Made by a program: the position numbers and the translations under genes. The notes beneath the pieces were generated by a model, which made no database searches, was not told the origin of the DNA, and worked only from the letters and a program-made list of their open reading frames with translations. Source: Buttiauxella agrestis ATCC 33320 (GTDB taxonomy: Bacteria; Pseudomonadota; Gammaproteobacteria; Enterobacterales; Enterobacteriaceae). From it: a stretch of 64,000 bases of DNA. The stretch covers positions 992,001 to 1,056,000 of the forward strand of contig JALKFA010000001.1 in assembly GCA_024169445.1 (NCBI GenBank). The letters run 5' to 3'. Of this stretch, positions 50,875 to 60,663 are shown in pieces (within the stretch, counting starts at the first letter, position 1; every line of letters begins with the position of its first letter).

Positions 50875-51924
50875 CTACTTACGAATGGGCAGATAAACCG
50901 AAAACTCGGTATGACCTGGCCAACTGTTAAATTCGATTTTTCCCGAATGCTGATCGATCAAGTTGCGTGCAATAGAAAGACCTAATCCTGTCCCTCCTTC
51001 ACGGCCACTCACCATTGGGTAGAATAGTGTGTCCTGCAGATGGGCCGGAATGCCCGGACCGTTGTCTTCAACATCAATTCGTGCAGCCAGTCGGTAACGA
51101 GTACCGTGCAGCGTAATTTGAAAAGCGGTACGCGTGCGTAACACAATCTCACCACCATCGCTGCCGAGCGCCTGAAGCGCGTTGCGCACAATATTCAATA
51201 AAATCTGTTCAATTTGGTCTGGGTCGTGCGCTAACTCAGGCAAACTTGGGTCGTAATCTCTTACCAGCGACACGTTGGCAGGTAATTCCATCGACACCAG
51301 TTTCATCACCCGTTCGGTGACTTTATGAATACTTTCAGTAACGTGCATGCCAGGTTGCTGCGGGCCTAACAGCCTGTCGACCAGATTACGTAAACGATCA
51401 GCCTGCTCAATAATCACCTTGGTGTATTCAGTGAGCGAAGGATCGGGTAAGGCTTTTGCCAGTAATTGCGCGGCACCACGTAACCCACCAAGTGGATTTT
51501 TAATCTCATGAGCCAGCCCACGGACTAAGTCACGAGCGGCAATTTGCTGCGCCTGCTGTAACTGTTCCTGACTTAAACGTCGTTGGTTATCCATCGGCGC
51601 CATTTCCATCAGGATGAAACCTTCTGGTAAACGTTGTGCTGTCAGGGAAAGAATGTGGGAGCGGCTATCGATAACCAGCGTGACTTCGTTATCGGTAAAA
51701 CCCTGGCCAGAGGTCAGGCTTTCCTGCATCAAGCCAATATTTAGTGAAAAGTAACTCAACAGCTCTGGTAACGGTGTGCCGTACAGCTTGCGTGAACTTT
51801 GCGCCAAAAGTTGCTGTGCCGCCGGATTGGCGTAATGCACCGCCAGTTCGTCATCGACCAGTAAAATGCTATTGATTAAAGAATTCAGGATCTGCCCAGC
51901 ATCGGGCAGCGTGCCGGTTGCCAT
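50875..51924 (-). CDS. glnL: Nitrogen sensor kinase/phosphatase NtrB (GlnL)
   Basis: 349 residues, as in E. coli. A PAS domain (about 1-115), a dimerisation/phosphotransfer helix with the His in [12 protein letters not shown], and an HATPase with DNGPGIP and [13 protein letters not shown]. This soluble kinase phosphorylates GlnG; PII binding switches it to phosphatase. The ATG at 51924 ([11 protein letters not shown]) is used rather than an upstream in-frame ATG. An NtrC site lies just upstream. Confidence 0.97.
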   Translation of the reverse strand: MATGTLPDAGQILNSLINSILLVDDELAVHYANPAAQQLLAQSSRKLYGTPLPELLSYFSLNIGLMQESLTSGQGFTDNEVTLVIDSRSHILSLTAQRLPEGFILMEMAPMDNQRRLSQEQLQQAQQIAARDLVRGLAHEIKNPLGGLRGAAQLLAKALPDPSLTEYTKVIIEQADRLRNLVDRLLGPQQPGMHVTESIHKVTERVMKLVSMELPANVSLVRDYDPSLPELAHDPDQIEQILLNIVRNALQALGSDGGEIVLRTRTAFQITLHGTRYRLAARIDVEDNGPGIPAHLQDTLFYPMVSGREGGTGLGLSIARNLIDQHSGKIEFNSWPGHTEFSVYLPIRK

Positions 51925-51943
51925 ACAGCAGTCTCCGATAATT

Positions 51944-51960
51944 TGCACTGTGATGGTGCA
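51944..51960. promoter_or_regulatory. NtrC site at the glnL promoter
   Basis: TGCACTGTGATGGTGCA is an NtrC palindrome (TGCACY-N5-GGTGCA), 19 bases upstream of the glnL start. In E. coli NtrC bound at the equivalent site represses the local glnL promoter. Confidence 0.85.
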
Positions 51961-52011
51961 TTATAGTTTCCTGGCAGCAAAAGATATTGTTGCAGCAGAT
52001 TATTTGTGGAG

Positions 52012-52036
52012 AAAAAAGCCCATCCTGAGATGGGCT
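52012..52036 (-). terminator. Terminator after glnA
   Basis: Minus-strand AGCCCATC pairs with GATGGGCT around TCAG and is followed by a T-run. It separates glnA from glnLG and would form the 3' end of a glnA-derived sRNA such as GlnZ described in E. coli and Salmonella; whether that is made here is not visible. Confidence 0.85.
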
Positions 52037-52087
52037 AAAAGTTTCCACGGCAACTAAAAATCTTCTGAGACTGATGACAAACCACTT

Positions 52088-52116
52088 CGTAGGTCGGATA
52101 AGCGCAGCCCTACAAC
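52088..52116. repeat. Truncated REP-like element in the glnA-glnL gap
   Basis: GTAGGTCGGATAAGCGCAGC, then CCTACAA, is the left arm of an enteric REP/PU palindrome with a shortened right arm. A fuller copy with the same GTAGGTCGGATAAGCGCA core lies at 57835. Confidence 0.65.
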
Positions 52117-52156
52117 ACCTGTTTAGTGAATTTTGTCAGCAATCTGCTCAACGTCA

Positions 52157-53566
52157 TTAAACGCTGTAATACAGTTCAAACTCGACTGGGTGCGGAGTCA
52201 TACGCACGCGGTCGTTTTCTTCGATACGCAGCGCGATGTAAGCATCGATAGCTTCATCAGTGAACACGCCGCCCGCAGTCAGGAACTCGCGGTCTTCGTT
52301 CAGGCAGTTCAGTGCTTCTTCCAGAGAGCCTGCAACTTGTGGGATCTCTTTTGCTTCTTCTGGAGGCAAGTCGTACAGGTTTTTGTCCATTGCTTCGCCC
52401 GGATGGATTTTGTTCTTGATACCATCAAGACCAGCCATCAGCAGTGCTGCGAAGCACAGGTATGGGTTAGCCGCTGGGTCCGGGAAGCGCACTTCGATAC
52501 GACGTGCTTTCGGAGACGCAACTACTGGGATACGGATTGAAGCGGAACGGTTAGCTGCAGAGTAAGCCAGCATAACTGGAGCTTCGTAACCCGGGACCAG
52601 ACGCTTGTAGGAGTTGGTGGTTGGGTTAGCCAGGGCGTTGATGGCTTTAGCGTGTTTGATAACACCGCCGATGTAGTACAGCGCTTGCTCAGACAGGCCA
52701 GCATATTTGTCACCAGCGAACAGGTTTACACCGTTCTTAGCCAGGGACATATGGCAGTGCATACCAGAACCGTTATCGCCAAACATTGGTTTTGGCATAA
52801 AGGTCGCTGTTTTGCCGTAAGCATGAGCAACGTTGTGAACCACATATTTGTAGATCTGAATCTCATCTGCTTTTTTAGTCATGGTGTTGAAGCGGGTAGC
52901 CACTTCGTTCTGACCAGCAGTTGCTACTTCGTGGTGGTGAGCTTCAACAACCAGGCCCATTTGCTCCATAGTCAGACACATTGCAGAACGCAGGTCTTGT
53001 GCGGAGTCAACCGGAGGAACTGGGAAGTAACCGCCTTTAACAGCAGGACGGTGGCCTTTGTTGCCGCCTTCGTATTTGGTGCCGCTGTTCCATGCGCCTT
53101 CGATATCATCGATAGCCACGTGAGAACCGGAGATGGAGCTACCGAAACGAACGTCGTCGAACAAGAAGAACTCTGGTTCTGGCCCGAACAGTACGGTATC
53201 GGCGATGCCAGTAGAACGCAGGTAGTCTTCAGCACGCTTGGAAATGGAGCGTGGATCGCGGTCATAACCCTGCATGGTGCCAGGCTCAAGAATGTCGCAA
53301 CGAATGATCAGCGTAGAATCAGCGAAGAATGGGTCAATAACAGCGGTAGATGCATCTGGCATCAGAACCATGTCGGATTCATTGATGCCTTTCCAGCCAC
53401 CAATTGAAGAACCATCAAACATTTTGCCTTCTTCGAAGAAGTCAGCAGTAACCTGATGAGCAGGGATAGTGACGTGCTGTTCTTTACCTTTGGTGTCAGT
53501 GAAGCGCAAATCTACAAACTTCACTTCGTGTTCATTCAGCATCGTCAAAACGTGTTCAGCGGACAT
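52157..53566 (-). CDS. glnA: Glutamine synthetase GlnA
   Basis: 469 residues, the E. coli length. It makes glutamine from glutamate, ammonia and ATP as a dodecamer. Metal and substrate motifs are present ([41 protein letters not shown]), as is the adenylylation Tyr397 in NLYDLPPEE. One difference from E. coli near the active site is Ala for Arg at about residue 337; the neighbouring essential Arg339 is kept. The ATG at 53566 ([10 protein letters not shown]) is used; an upstream in-frame ATG is not conserved. It is controlled by the sigma-54 promoter upstream. Confidence 0.98.
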   Translation of the reverse strand: MSAEHVLTMLNEHEVKFVDLRFTDTKGKEQHVTIPAHQVTADFFEEGKMFDGSSIGGWKGINESDMVLMPDASTAVIDPFFADSTLIIRCDILEPGTMQGYDRDPRSISKRAEDYLRSTGIADTVLFGPEPEFFLFDDVRFGSSISGSHVAIDDIEGAWNSGTKYEGGNKGHRPAVKGGYFPVPPVDSAQDLRSAMCLTMEQMGLVVEAHHHEVATAGQNEVATRFNTMTKKADEIQIYKYVVHNVAHAYGKTATFMPKPMFGDNGSGMHCHMSLAKNGVNLFAGDKYAGLSEQALYYIGGVIKHAKAINALANPTTNSYKRLVPGYEAPVMLAYSAANRSASIRIPVVASPKARRIEVRFPDPAANPYLCFAALLMAGLDGIKNKIHPGEAMDKNLYDLPPEEAKEIPQVAGSLEEALNCLNEDREFLTAGGVFTDEAIDAYIALRIEENDRVRMTPHPVEFELYYSV

Positions 53567-53652
53567 ACTTAACTCTCCCGGATTGGTCATTGTCGTCGTG
53601 GTAACGAGGTGTTCAATACTTTCTTCGTTTGGCTATTCGCCCTAAAATGTTT

Positions 53653-53671
53653 AAAGCGAAATCTGTGCCAA
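53653..53671 (-). promoter_or_regulatory. Sigma-54 promoter glnAp2
   Basis: Minus-strand TTGGCACAGATTTCGCTTT has the -24 GG and -12 GC elements and is identical to E. coli glnAp2. NtrC sites lie about 45-140 bases upstream. Confidence 0.92.
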
Positions 53672-53701
53672 CTTTTAAATTACCCTAAAAAGGCGCTATC
53701 A

Positions 53702-53792
53702 TGCGCACCATAGTGCAAAAGGGATGCACCATGATGGATAGTTTGCACCAATGTAGTGCTTCAGTCTGAGATTTGAGCACCATATTGGTGCA
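53702..53792. promoter_or_regulatory. NtrC enhancer array of glnA
   Basis: Two strong NtrC sites, AGCACCATATTGGTGCA (53776-53792) and TGCACCAATGTAGTGCT (53744-53760), are 32 bp apart. Two weaker ones lie closer to the promoter: TGCGCACCATAGTGCA (53702-53717) and a TGCACCATGATGG at about 53725. This strong-plus-weak arrangement is the classic glnA enhancer and governor layout. Confidence 0.88.
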
Positions 53793-53820
53793 ATTTTCGT
53801 TGTGGCTCCCTTTTTTGCTC

Positions 53821-53836
53821 CGTGAAAGCGATCACA
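53821..53836. promoter_or_regulatory. CRP-like site between glnA and typA
   Basis: CGTGAAAGCGATCACA fits the CRP consensus TGTGA-N6-TCACA with one mismatch in the first half. In E. coli the distal glnAp1 promoter is CRP-activated. A -10-like TACAAT at 53905-53910 could serve typA on the other strand. Confidence 0.6.
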
Positions 53837-53942
53837 AACCCTTACTTTCAACATTGTTTGTAAAAGTTCTTTGTGATCCTGTTATGTCCTTCGATTAATA
53901 CGTGTACAATAACGCGCTATTTCTAATGCCTGAGGCAAAGTT

Positions 53943-55769
53943 GTGATCGAAAATCTGCGTAATATCGCCATCATCGCGCACGTTGACCATGGTAAAACTA
54001 CCCTGGTTGATAAGCTGCTGCAGCAATCTGGTACTTTCAGTAACGACCGTGCTGAAGCCACTGAACGCGTGATGGACTCCAACGATTTGGAGAAAGAGCG
54101 TGGGATTACCATCCTCGCTAAAAACACCGCTATCAAATGGAATGACTACCGTATCAACATCGTTGATACCCCTGGGCACGCCGACTTCGGTGGTGAAGTT
54201 GAACGTGTAATGTCCATGGTAGACTCCGTTCTGCTGGTCGTTGATGCAATGGATGGCCCAATGCCGCAGACGCGCTTCGTAACCAAGAAGGCATTTGCTC
54301 ATGGTTTGAAGCCAATTGTTGTTATCAACAAAGTTGACCGTCCTGGCGCGCGTCCTGACTGGGTTGTTGATCAGGTGTTCGACCTGTTCGTAAACCTTGA
54401 CGCTACTGACGAGCAACTCGATTTCCCAATCATCTACGCATCAGCGTTGATGGGTATCGCAGGTAACGATCACGGTGATATGGCGGAAGACATGACCCCG
54501 CTGTACCAGGCGATTGTTGACCACGTTAAAGCACCAAGCGTTGACCTTGATGGTCCGTTCCAGATGCAAATCTCCCAGCTCGATTACAACAACTACGTTG
54601 GTGTTATCGGCATCGGTCGCATCAAACGCGGTAAAGTGAAGCCTAACCAGCAAATCACTATCATCGACAGCGAAGGTAAAACTCGTAACGGTAAAGTCGG
54701 TAAAGTACTGACCCACCTCGGCCTGGAGCGTATTGAATCCACCGAAGCGGAAGCCGGCGACATCATCGCGATTACCGGTCTGGGCGAGCTGAACATCTCC
54801 GACACCCTTTGCGACACGCAAAATGTTGAAGCGCTGCCAGCACTGTCTGTTGATGAACCAACTGTTACCATGTTCTTCAACGTCAACACCTCTCCGTTCT
54901 GTGGCAAAGAAGGTAAATTTGTTACCTCTCGTCAGATCCTTGACCGCCTGAACAAAGAGCTGGTGCACAACGTTGCACTGCGTGTTGAAGAAACCGAAGA
55001 TGCGGATGCATTCCGTGTATCCGGTCGTGGTGAGCTGCACCTGTCTGTTCTTATCGAAAACATGCGTCGTGAAGGCTTCGAACTGGCTGTGTCCCGTCCG
55101 AAAGTAATCAACCGTATGATCGATGGTCGTATGCAAGAGCCGTTCGAGAACGTGACTCTGGATATCGAAGAACAGCACCAGGGTTCTGTGATGCAGGCGA
55201 TGGGCGAGCGTAAGGGCGATGTCAAAGACATGATCCCTGACGGCAAAGGCCGTATCCGTCTGGATTACCTGATTCCAGCACGTGGCCTGATTGGCTTCCG
55301 TACTGAGTTCATGACCATGACTTCTGGTACGGGTCTGCTGTACTCCACATTCAGCCATTACGACGACGTGAAACCAGGCGAAATCGGCCAGCGTCAGAAC
55401 GGCGTGCTGATCTCTAACGGCCAGGGTAAAGCGGTTGCGTTTGCTCTGTTCGGTCTGCAAGATCGCGGCAAGTTGTTCCTGGGCCACGGTGCAGAAGTTT
55501 ACGAAGGCCAGATCATCGGTATTCACAGTCGTTCTAACGACCTGACTGTAAACTGCCTGACCGGTAAGAAACTGACCAACATGCGTGCTTCTGGTACTGA
55601 CGAAGCAACCACTCTGGTCCCAGCACTGAAGATGTCTCTGGAGCAAGCTCTGGAATTCATCGATGACGACGAACTGGTAGAAGTGACTCCAACTTCTGTC
55701 CGTATTCGTAAACGTCACCTGACTGAAAACGACCGCAAACGCGCGGGTCGTGGCGGCAAAGAAGCGTAA
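53943..55769 (+). CDS. typA: Ribosome-associated GTPase TypA/BipA
   Basis: 608 residues. A translational GTPase of the EF-G/LepA group: G1 [10 protein letters not shown]2 RGITI, G3 DTPGHAD, G4 NKVD, then beta-barrel and EF-G-like domains and the BipA-specific C-terminal domain. It helps 50S assembly at low temperature and affects stress and virulence traits. The start is GTG, as in E. coli. The E. coli yih genes for sulfoquinovose catabolism that follow typA in K-12 are absent; yihX follows directly. Confidence 0.98.
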   Translation: MIENLRNIAIIAHVDHGKTTLVDKLLQQSGTFSNDRAEATERVMDSNDLEKERGITILAKNTAIKWNDYRINIVDTPGHADFGGEVERVMSMVDSVLLVVDAMDGPMPQTRFVTKKAFAHGLKPIVVINKVDRPGARPDWVVDQVFDLFVNLDATDEQLDFPIIYASALMGIAGNDHGDMAEDMTPLYQAIVDHVKAPSVDLDGPFQMQISQLDYNNYVGVIGIGRIKRGKVKPNQQITIIDSEGKTRNGKVGKVLTHLGLERIESTEAEAGDIIAITGLGELNISDTLCDTQNVEALPALSVDEPTVTMFFNVNTSPFCGKEGKFVTSRQILDRLNKELVHNVALRVEETEDADAFRVSGRGELHLSVLIENMRREGFELAVSRPKVINRMIDGRMQEPFENVTLDIEEQHQGSVMQAMGERKGDVKDMIPDGKGRIRLDYLIPARGLIGFRTEFMTMTSGTGLLYSTFSHYDDVKPGEIGQRQNGVLISNGQGKAVAFALFGLQDRGKLFLGHGAEVYEGQIIGIHSRSNDLTVNCLTGKKLTNMRASGTDEATTLVPALKMSLEQALEFIDDDELVEVTPTSVRIRKRHLTENDRKRAGRGGKEA

Positions 55770-55791
55770 GTTTCTTTCCTGCAAAGCATTG

Positions 55792-55823
55792 AAGCCCTGC
55801 CTGTTTAGGCGGGGCTTTTTTTT
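55792..55823 (+). terminator. Terminator of typA
   Basis: AGCCCTGCC pairs with GGCGGGGCT (one mismatch) around a short loop and is followed by eight T residues. Confidence 0.88.
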
Positions 55824-55922
55824 GCACTGTTGCTCGCAGAACCTGCATCATTGCAAACCCGCCGATAGTCAAAGCCTCCCTTTACCGCTACAGTTATTTG
55901 TCCATACGCAAAGGAGAGGCTT

Positions 55923-56519
55923 ATGCTGTATATCTTTGATTTAGGCAACGTCATTGTTGATATCGACTTCAACCGCGTGATGGGGGTATGGAGCGATTAC
56001 AGCCGTATACCGCTAGCGAATTTGCAAAAAAGCTTTGTGATGGGGGAGGCTTTCAAACGCCACGAGCGTGGGCAAATTAGTGATGTAGAGTTTGCTGAAG
56101 CGGTCTGTGAAGAAATGGGCATGGCACTGAGCTTCGATCAATTTTCCGCCGGTTGGCAGGCTATCTTTGTCGGGTTACGCACAGAAGTTATCACCGTGAT
56201 GAACAAACTTCGCGAAGATGGACATCGCGTCGTGGTGCTTTCAAATACCAACCGCTTACACACTTATTTCTGGCCGGGTGAATATCCGCAAATTGCCGAG
56301 GCGGCAGATAAAATCTATCTGTCCCAGGAAATGGGTATGCGAAAACCCGAGGTAGAGATTTATCAAAAATTACTCGAAACAGAAGGTTTTTGCGCGGATC
56401 AGGCGGTCTTTTTTGACGACAACGCCGATAATATTAAAGGAGCTCAACAGTTGGGTATCACCAGCATTTTGGTGACCGGAAAAGACACGGTGCCTGGCTA
56501 TTTCGCAAAAGGCCTATGA
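55923..56519 (+). CDS. yihX: HAD phosphatase YihX (glucose-1-phosphatase)
   Basis: 198 residues. A haloacid-dehalogenase fold with motif I DLGNV (the nucleophile Asp at residue 6), motif II LSNTN and motif [11 protein letters not shown]. coli YihX dephosphorylates alpha-D-glucose-1-phosphate. It is followed by yihY with an ATGA overlap, so yihX-yihY-dtd read as one operon. Confidence 0.95.
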   Translation: MLYIFDLGNVIVDIDFNRVMGVWSDYSRIPLANLQKSFVMGEAFKRHERGQISDVEFAEAVCEEMGMALSFDQFSAGWQAIFVGLRTEVITVMNKLREDGHRVVVLSNTNRLHTYFWPGEYPQIAEAADKIYLSQEMGMRKPEVEIYQKLLETEGFCADQAVFFDDNADNIKGAQQLGITSILVTGKDTVPGYFAKGL

Positions 56520-57388
56520 TAAAAAACGTTCATCGTAAAACGAGCCAACACCTCAGGCCGTGTATCGCCTGGGGAAAGTTGCTCTGGCACCGCATCGACC
56601 AGGACAATATGACTACGCTTGCAGGGAACCTTGCCTACGTGTCATTGCTCTCGCTGGTGCCCTTGGTTGCGGTGGTGTTTGCGTTATTTGCGGCATTCCC
56701 TATGTTTGCCGACATCAGTGTCCAGTTGCGTCACTTCGTCTTCTCAAACTTTATGCCCGCTACCGGCGATATTATTCAGCGCTATATCGAACAGTTTGTC
56801 GCTAACTCCAACAAAATGACGGTGGTGGGAGCCTGCGGGCTTATCGTCACCGCACTATTACTGATGTACGCCGTGGATAGTGCGCTGAACACCATCTGGC
56901 GCAGCACGCGTACGCGCCCAAAAATCTATTCGTTTGCGGTTTACTGGATGATTTTAACGCTGGGGCCACTGTTGGCCGGGGCGAGTCTGGCGATCAGCTC
57001 TTATTTGCTGTCTCTGCGTTGGGTTACGGGCTTTAACAGTGTGATTGATGATATGTTGCGCATCTTCCCGCTGCTGCTGTCCTGGCTGTCGTTCTGGTTG
57101 CTCTACAGCATCGTCCCAACCACGCGGGTCCCTGTGCGTGACGCACTAATCGGCTCGCTGGTCGCCGCAGTTTTATTCGAGCTGGGGAAAAAAGGCTTTG
57201 CCCTCTACATCACCATGTTTCCCTCTTACCAGTTGATTTACGGTGTGTTAGCCGTGATCCCCATTTTATTTGTCTGGGTCTATTGGACCTGGTGTATCGT
57301 GTTGCTCGGCGCCGAAATTACTGTCACTCTCGGCGATTACCGAAAACTTCGCATTGAATCACAGCGGGAAGAATTGGAAGAACCATGA
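56516..57388 (+). CDS. yihY: YihY/UPF0761 inner membrane protein
   Basis: 290 residues with about six membrane helices. Once called ribonuclease BN in E. coli, but that activity belongs to another gene (rbn/elaC), so its function is unknown. Conserved [12 protein letters not shown] and the C-terminal [21 protein letters not shown] are present. It overlaps yihX and dtd by 4 bases each. Confidence 0.93.
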   Translation: MIKNVHRKTSQHLRPCIAWGKLLWHRIDQDNMTTLAGNLAYVSLLSLVPLVAVVFALFAAFPMFADISVQLRHFVFSNFMPATGDIIQRYIEQFVANSNKMTVVGACGLIVTALLLMYAVDSALNTIWRSTRTRPKIYSFAVYWMILTLGPLLAGASLAISSYLLSLRWVTGFNSVIDDMLRIFPLLLSWLSFWLLYSIVPTTRVPVRDALIGSLVAAVLFELGKKGFALYITMFPSYQLIYGVLAVIPILFVWVYWTWCIVLLGAEITVTLGDYRKLRIESQREELEEP

Positions 57389-57822
57389 TTGCATTAATTC
57401 AGCGCGTCACCCACGCTCGCGTCACTGTGGCGGGTGAAGTGACGGGTGAAATTGGCCCAGGACTTTTAGTGTTATTGGGTGTCGAAAAAGAAGATAACGA
57501 ACAGAAAGCGAATCGCCTTTGCGAGCGGGTTTTGGGTTACCGTATTTTTGGCGATGAAAACGACAAAATGAACCTGAATGTTCAGCAAGCCGGTGGCAGT
57601 GTGCTGGTGGTTTCGCAGTTTACCCTCGCAGCCGATACCGAACGTGGCATGCGTCCGAGCTTCTCGGGTGGTGCAGCACCACAGCTTGCAGAAGAGTTAT
57701 ATGAATACTTTGTTGAACGCTGTCGACAACAGGGCATCGTGGCTGAAACGGGGCGCTTCGCCGCCGACATGCAGGTGAGCCTGACCAATGATGGCCCGGT
57801 GACGTTTTGGTTACAGGTCTGA
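57385..57822 (+). CDS. dtd: D-aminoacyl-tRNA deacylase Dtd
   Basis: 145 residues. It removes wrongly attached D-amino acids from tRNA. The family motifs SQFTLAADT and the cross-subunit Gly-cisPro loop (NDGPVTFWL) are present. It starts inside the last codons of yihY. Confidence 0.96.
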   Translation: MIALIQRVTHARVTVAGEVTGEIGPGLLVLLGVEKEDNEQKANRLCERVLGYRIFGDENDKMNLNVQQAGGSVLVVSQFTLAADTERGMRPSFSGGAAPQLAEELYEYFVERCRQQGIVAETGRFAADMQVSLTNDGPVTFWLQV

Positions 57823-57834
57823 ATTCACAGCACT

Positions 57835-57869
57835 TGTAGGTCGGATAAGCGCAAGCGCCATCCGACAAA
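57835..57869. repeat. REP/PU-like palindrome
   Basis: TGTAGGTCGGATAAGCGC, then AAGCGCCATCCGACA, forms the stem GTCGGAT...ATCCGAC with an inner GCGC/GCGC pairing. This is the layout of enteric REP elements. It sits between dtd and fabY, close to the rearranged fabY-yicH junction. Confidence 0.8.
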
Positions 57870-57902
57870 ACCCGGTCCCGCGTAACAAGAGAGAGTACAT
57901 GT

Positions 57903-58844
57903 ATGTATCACCTTCGCGTACCGCAAACCGAAGAAGAGCTTGAGCTCTATTACCAGTTTCGTTGGGAGATGTTGCGCAAGCCGCTGCATCAACCCAAAGG
58001 CTCCGAGCGCGACGCCTGGGATGCCATGGCTCATCACCAAATGGTGGTGGACGAAGAAGGAAGTATTGTTGCCATTGGCCGCTTGTATATCAATGCCGAT
58101 AACGAAGCGGCTATTCGCTTTATGGCGGTTCATCCGTCTGTGCAAGATAAAGGGCTGGGAACGCTGGTGGCGATGACGCTTGAGTCTGTCGCGCGTCAGG
58201 AAGGGGTCAAACGTGTGGTGTGTAGCGCGCGTGAAGATGCCGTCGAATTTTTTGCCAAACTGGGGTTTGAGAATCAAGGTGAAATTACTACGCCTTCGAC
58301 CACCCCGATTCGCCACTACTTGATGATTAAACCGGTTGCCTCACTGGATGACATTCTTCATCGCGCTGACTGGTGTGGGCAGCTACAACAAGCCTGGTAT
58401 CAGCACATTCCATTGAGTGAAAAAATGGGCGTGCGCATCCTGCAATACACCGGGCAGAAATTCATTACCACTATGCCGGAAGCAGGCAATCAAAACCCGC
58501 ACCAGACCTTATTTGCAGGCAGCTTGTTTTCTCTCGCCACGCTGACGGGTTGGGGGCTGATTTGGCTAATGTTGCGCGAGCGGCATCTTGGCGGCACGAT
58601 TATTCTCGCCGATGCGCATATCCGATATAGCAGCCCGATCACCGGAAGGCCGGGTGCTATTGCCGATTTGGGGTCGCTAAGCGGTGATCTTGACCGCCTG
58701 GCGCGAGGCCGCAAAGCTCGCGTTGCATTGCAAGTTGAGCTGTACGGCGATGATACTCCAGGCGCGGTATTTGAAGGAGTGTATCTGGTACTACCCGCTA
58801 AACCTTTTGGCCCACTTGAAGAAGGTGGGAACGAAGAAGAATAA
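57903..58844 (+). CDS. fabY: FabY (YiiD): GNAT plus thioesterase-like protein in fatty acid initiation
   Basis: 313 residues. The N-terminal GNAT acetyltransferase domain (about 1-145; [16 protein letters not shown] is the acyl-CoA loop) is fused to a C-terminal hotdog thioesterase-like domain (about 160-300). In E. coli the 329-residue protein makes acetoacetyl-ACP and supports fatty acid initiation when FabH is lost. The longer E. coli N-terminus is not visible here; [19 protein letters not shown] is the start. It is convergent with yicH. Confidence 0.93.
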   Translation: MYHLRVPQTEEELELYYQFRWEMLRKPLHQPKGSERDAWDAMAHHQMVVDEEGSIVAIGRLYINADNEAAIRFMAVHPSVQDKGLGTLVAMTLESVARQEGVKRVVCSAREDAVEFFAKLGFENQGEITTPSTTPIRHYLMIKPVASLDDILHRADWCGQLQQAWYQHIPLSEKMGVRILQYTGQKFITTMPEAGNQNPHQTLFAGSLFSLATLTGWGLIWLMLRERHLGGTIILADAHIRYSSPITGRPGAIADLGSLSGDLDRLARGRKARVALQVELYGDDTPGAVFEGVYLVLPAKPFGPLEEGGNEEE

Positions 58845-58847
58845 GAA

Positions 58848-58867
58848 CCCGGCGCTTATGCGCCGGG
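58848..58867. repeat. Hairpin across the fabY-yicH 3' ends
   Basis: CCCGGCGCTTATGCGCCGGG is a perfect palindrome covering the last codons and stop codon of yicH and lying 4 bases after the fabY stop. No T-run follows, so it is a weak terminator at best. It marks the synteny junction described in the findings. Confidence 0.75.
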
Positions 58868-60538
58868 AACATCGCCATTCTGCATAGTTTGCTGTACTTG
58901 TTTGCCGTCGGAACTGGTGGCTTGCAAGGTACCGTTCACGGTCGGTTTAAGGGCGGCTTGCGCAGCAAGGCTGCCGGTCACGGAAAGCTGTAAATTACCA
59001 TTCCCTTCCAGCGGCAACGCCGGCCATCCCCATTGTTGCAACACGTTTACCGGCACCGAACGTCCTCGCAGATTTATCGCAGCATTACGTTGCGGAGCCT
59101 GCGAAATTGCCCCTGTTGCTTCCAGCATACCTTCACCCGCAAAAGCACTCAGCTCGGTAATCGAAATCTGGTTATCTGTGGCATTCAACGAAATCGACGG
59201 GCGACGGACATCGACACGATTGAAAGTGGCTGACGACGCATTCAGCGTGGCGTTGCCACTCCAGATTCCCCACTGGCTGTTGCGCACAACTTCAAGATTG
59301 TTCGCCGTGCCGTCTAACGCGGTGAACTGGAACGGGAAGGCCGGGTCGATATCGATGACCAGATTCCGGTTCGCCGACAGCTTTTTAATGGTCACCGAAT
59401 GCACCCATTCCGGCAGCGGTTTCATCCAGCGGGCTTTCCAGTCTTCCGGCAGCGTATATTCAAGCCCGGCAAAAACCAGCTCATCCAGCGCCAGCTTTTT
59501 CTCATTGCGTAACCAAACGCCTGAGGCGCGGACCATGCCTCTTTCCCAACGTGAAGTGAACTGGCGTAGCGTGGCGGCTTGCGGGCTGAAGTCGATATTC
59601 ACAATCGGATCATTCAGATGCAGATCGCCATTGATAAAATCGCTGGCATTCATCGACAACCGCCCGTCGTCGCTTTGCCATCCGCCATCTGCCAGCGTCA
59701 GATTGCGCAAACTCAGATCTAAATCAGTGACCGCCCAGTCTTTACCTTCCAGCCGCGCATCGGTGACTTCCAGGCTATCAATTTTCAGTGAAGGGACGGT
59801 GGCAAGCGGGGCCAGGAAATCGGCAATGGATTTTTCTGTTTGCAGGCGAATGTCGTTCAAACGCAGGCTACCAATCTGCCAGGAACCGTCTGCAAGCCGC
59901 CGGGCATTACCCGTGAGCGAACCGCGTGCCATATCCGCGCCAATGGTTGAGAGCGTCACTTGTTGGTTATTAATCGCGCCCTGCAACAGGACGTTAGTGG
60001 CGGGAACGCCGTTGAGCGTCATGGAGCCTGCGCTAAATTGAATATCTGCCGTATTACCGAGGACTTTGCCAGGCTGCGGCTGCCATGGGGTCACGCCACC
60101 GTTGACGCGCTGCGCACGTAAGTCCCATGCCGTATTCGGGCTGTTGAGCGCCATATCGTTTAATTGCAGCATGTCGGCCTGGAAAGGCAGCGGCGCAGCA
60201 TTAGGGCTGAGATTTAGCGTTCCGTTTTGCAACAGAATTTTGTCGAAGTGCATCGGCTCTGAAAACTGCCGGGAGCTCAGGTCGATATCAATATTTTGCG
60301 CCACTAATGTTGCAGGCTGGCCTTTGCGACCGAAAGTCACTTTAGTCAGCGTGAGGTGCGTGGGCGAAGCCAGGCGATGACTCATCTTTTCAAAAGAGAA
60401 ATTGTAATCGCTCTTTTCATTGACCCAACTGCTAACCTGGGTGGCTCCCCAACGAGTTTGCAGTAAAAAATAGGCAGCGATTAGCGCAACAAATATGACG
60501 ACCAATAACGCAGTGATCAGCTTTCCGAGAAATTTCAT
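58856..60538 (-). CDS. yicH: AsmA-family protein YicH
   Basis: 560 residues. One N-terminal membrane anchor (about 4-27) precedes a long periplasmic region rich in beta-strand repeats (for example LSMNASDFINGDLHL), typical of AsmA proteins, which are linked to lipid transport between the inner and outer membranes. The start at 60538 (MKFLGKLITALLVVI) is chosen over an ATG five codons earlier. xanP lies upstream with a strong hairpin between. Confidence 0.93.
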   Translation of the reverse strand: MKFLGKLITALLVVIFVALIAAYFLLQTRWGATQVSSWVNEKSDYNFSFEKMSHRLASPTHLTLTKVTFGRKGQPATLVAQNIDIDLSSRQFSEPMHFDKILLQNGTLNLSPNAAPLPFQADMLQLNDMALNSPNTAWDLRAQRVNGGVTPWQPQPGKVLGNTADIQFSAGSMTLNGVPATNVLLQGAINNQQVTLSTIGADMARGSLTGNARRLADGSWQIGSLRLNDIRLQTEKSIADFLAPLATVPSLKIDSLEVTDARLEGKDWAVTDLDLSLRNLTLADGGWQSDDGRLSMNASDFINGDLHLNDPIVNIDFSPQAATLRQFTSRWERGMVRASGVWLRNEKKLALDELVFAGLEYTLPEDWKARWMKPLPEWVHSVTIKKLSANRNLVIDIDPAFPFQFTALDGTANNLEVVRNSQWGIWSGNATLNASSATFNRVDVRRPSISLNATDNQISITELSAFAGEGMLEATGAISQAPQRNAAINLRGRSVPVNVLQQWGWPALPLEGNGNLQLSVTGSLAAQAALKPTVNGTLQATSSDGKQVQQTMQNGDVPGA

Positions 60539-60623
60539 TGTCTTCCATCCCATGAAGTTTCGGTATGGGTGTTATGCCCCATTTACCGTTATAGCTCAAG
60601 GATGGGATTGTCAGGAGGGGTAA

Positions 60624-60656
60624 CACGCGCTGGTGACAACAAATCACCAGCGCGTG
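60624..60656. repeat. Long hairpin after xanP
   Basis: CACGCGCTGGTGA pairs perfectly with TCACCAGCGCGTG around a 7-base loop. It lies 7 bases past the xanP stop on the minus strand. The lack of a T-run suggests Rho-assisted termination or mRNA protection rather than a simple intrinsic terminator. Confidence 0.7.
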
Positions 60657-60663
60657 AGGTACA

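Noticed and set aside
52157-53566. Arg to Ala change near the GlnA active site (about residue 337)
   Set aside because: The substrate-contacting Arg339 and Arg344 are intact, and the changed position is two residues away, so loss of function is not suggested.
54441-55784. A 447-codon open frame on the minus strand opposite typA
   Set aside because: Same reason: shadow of a highly biased gene. The translation has no family features.
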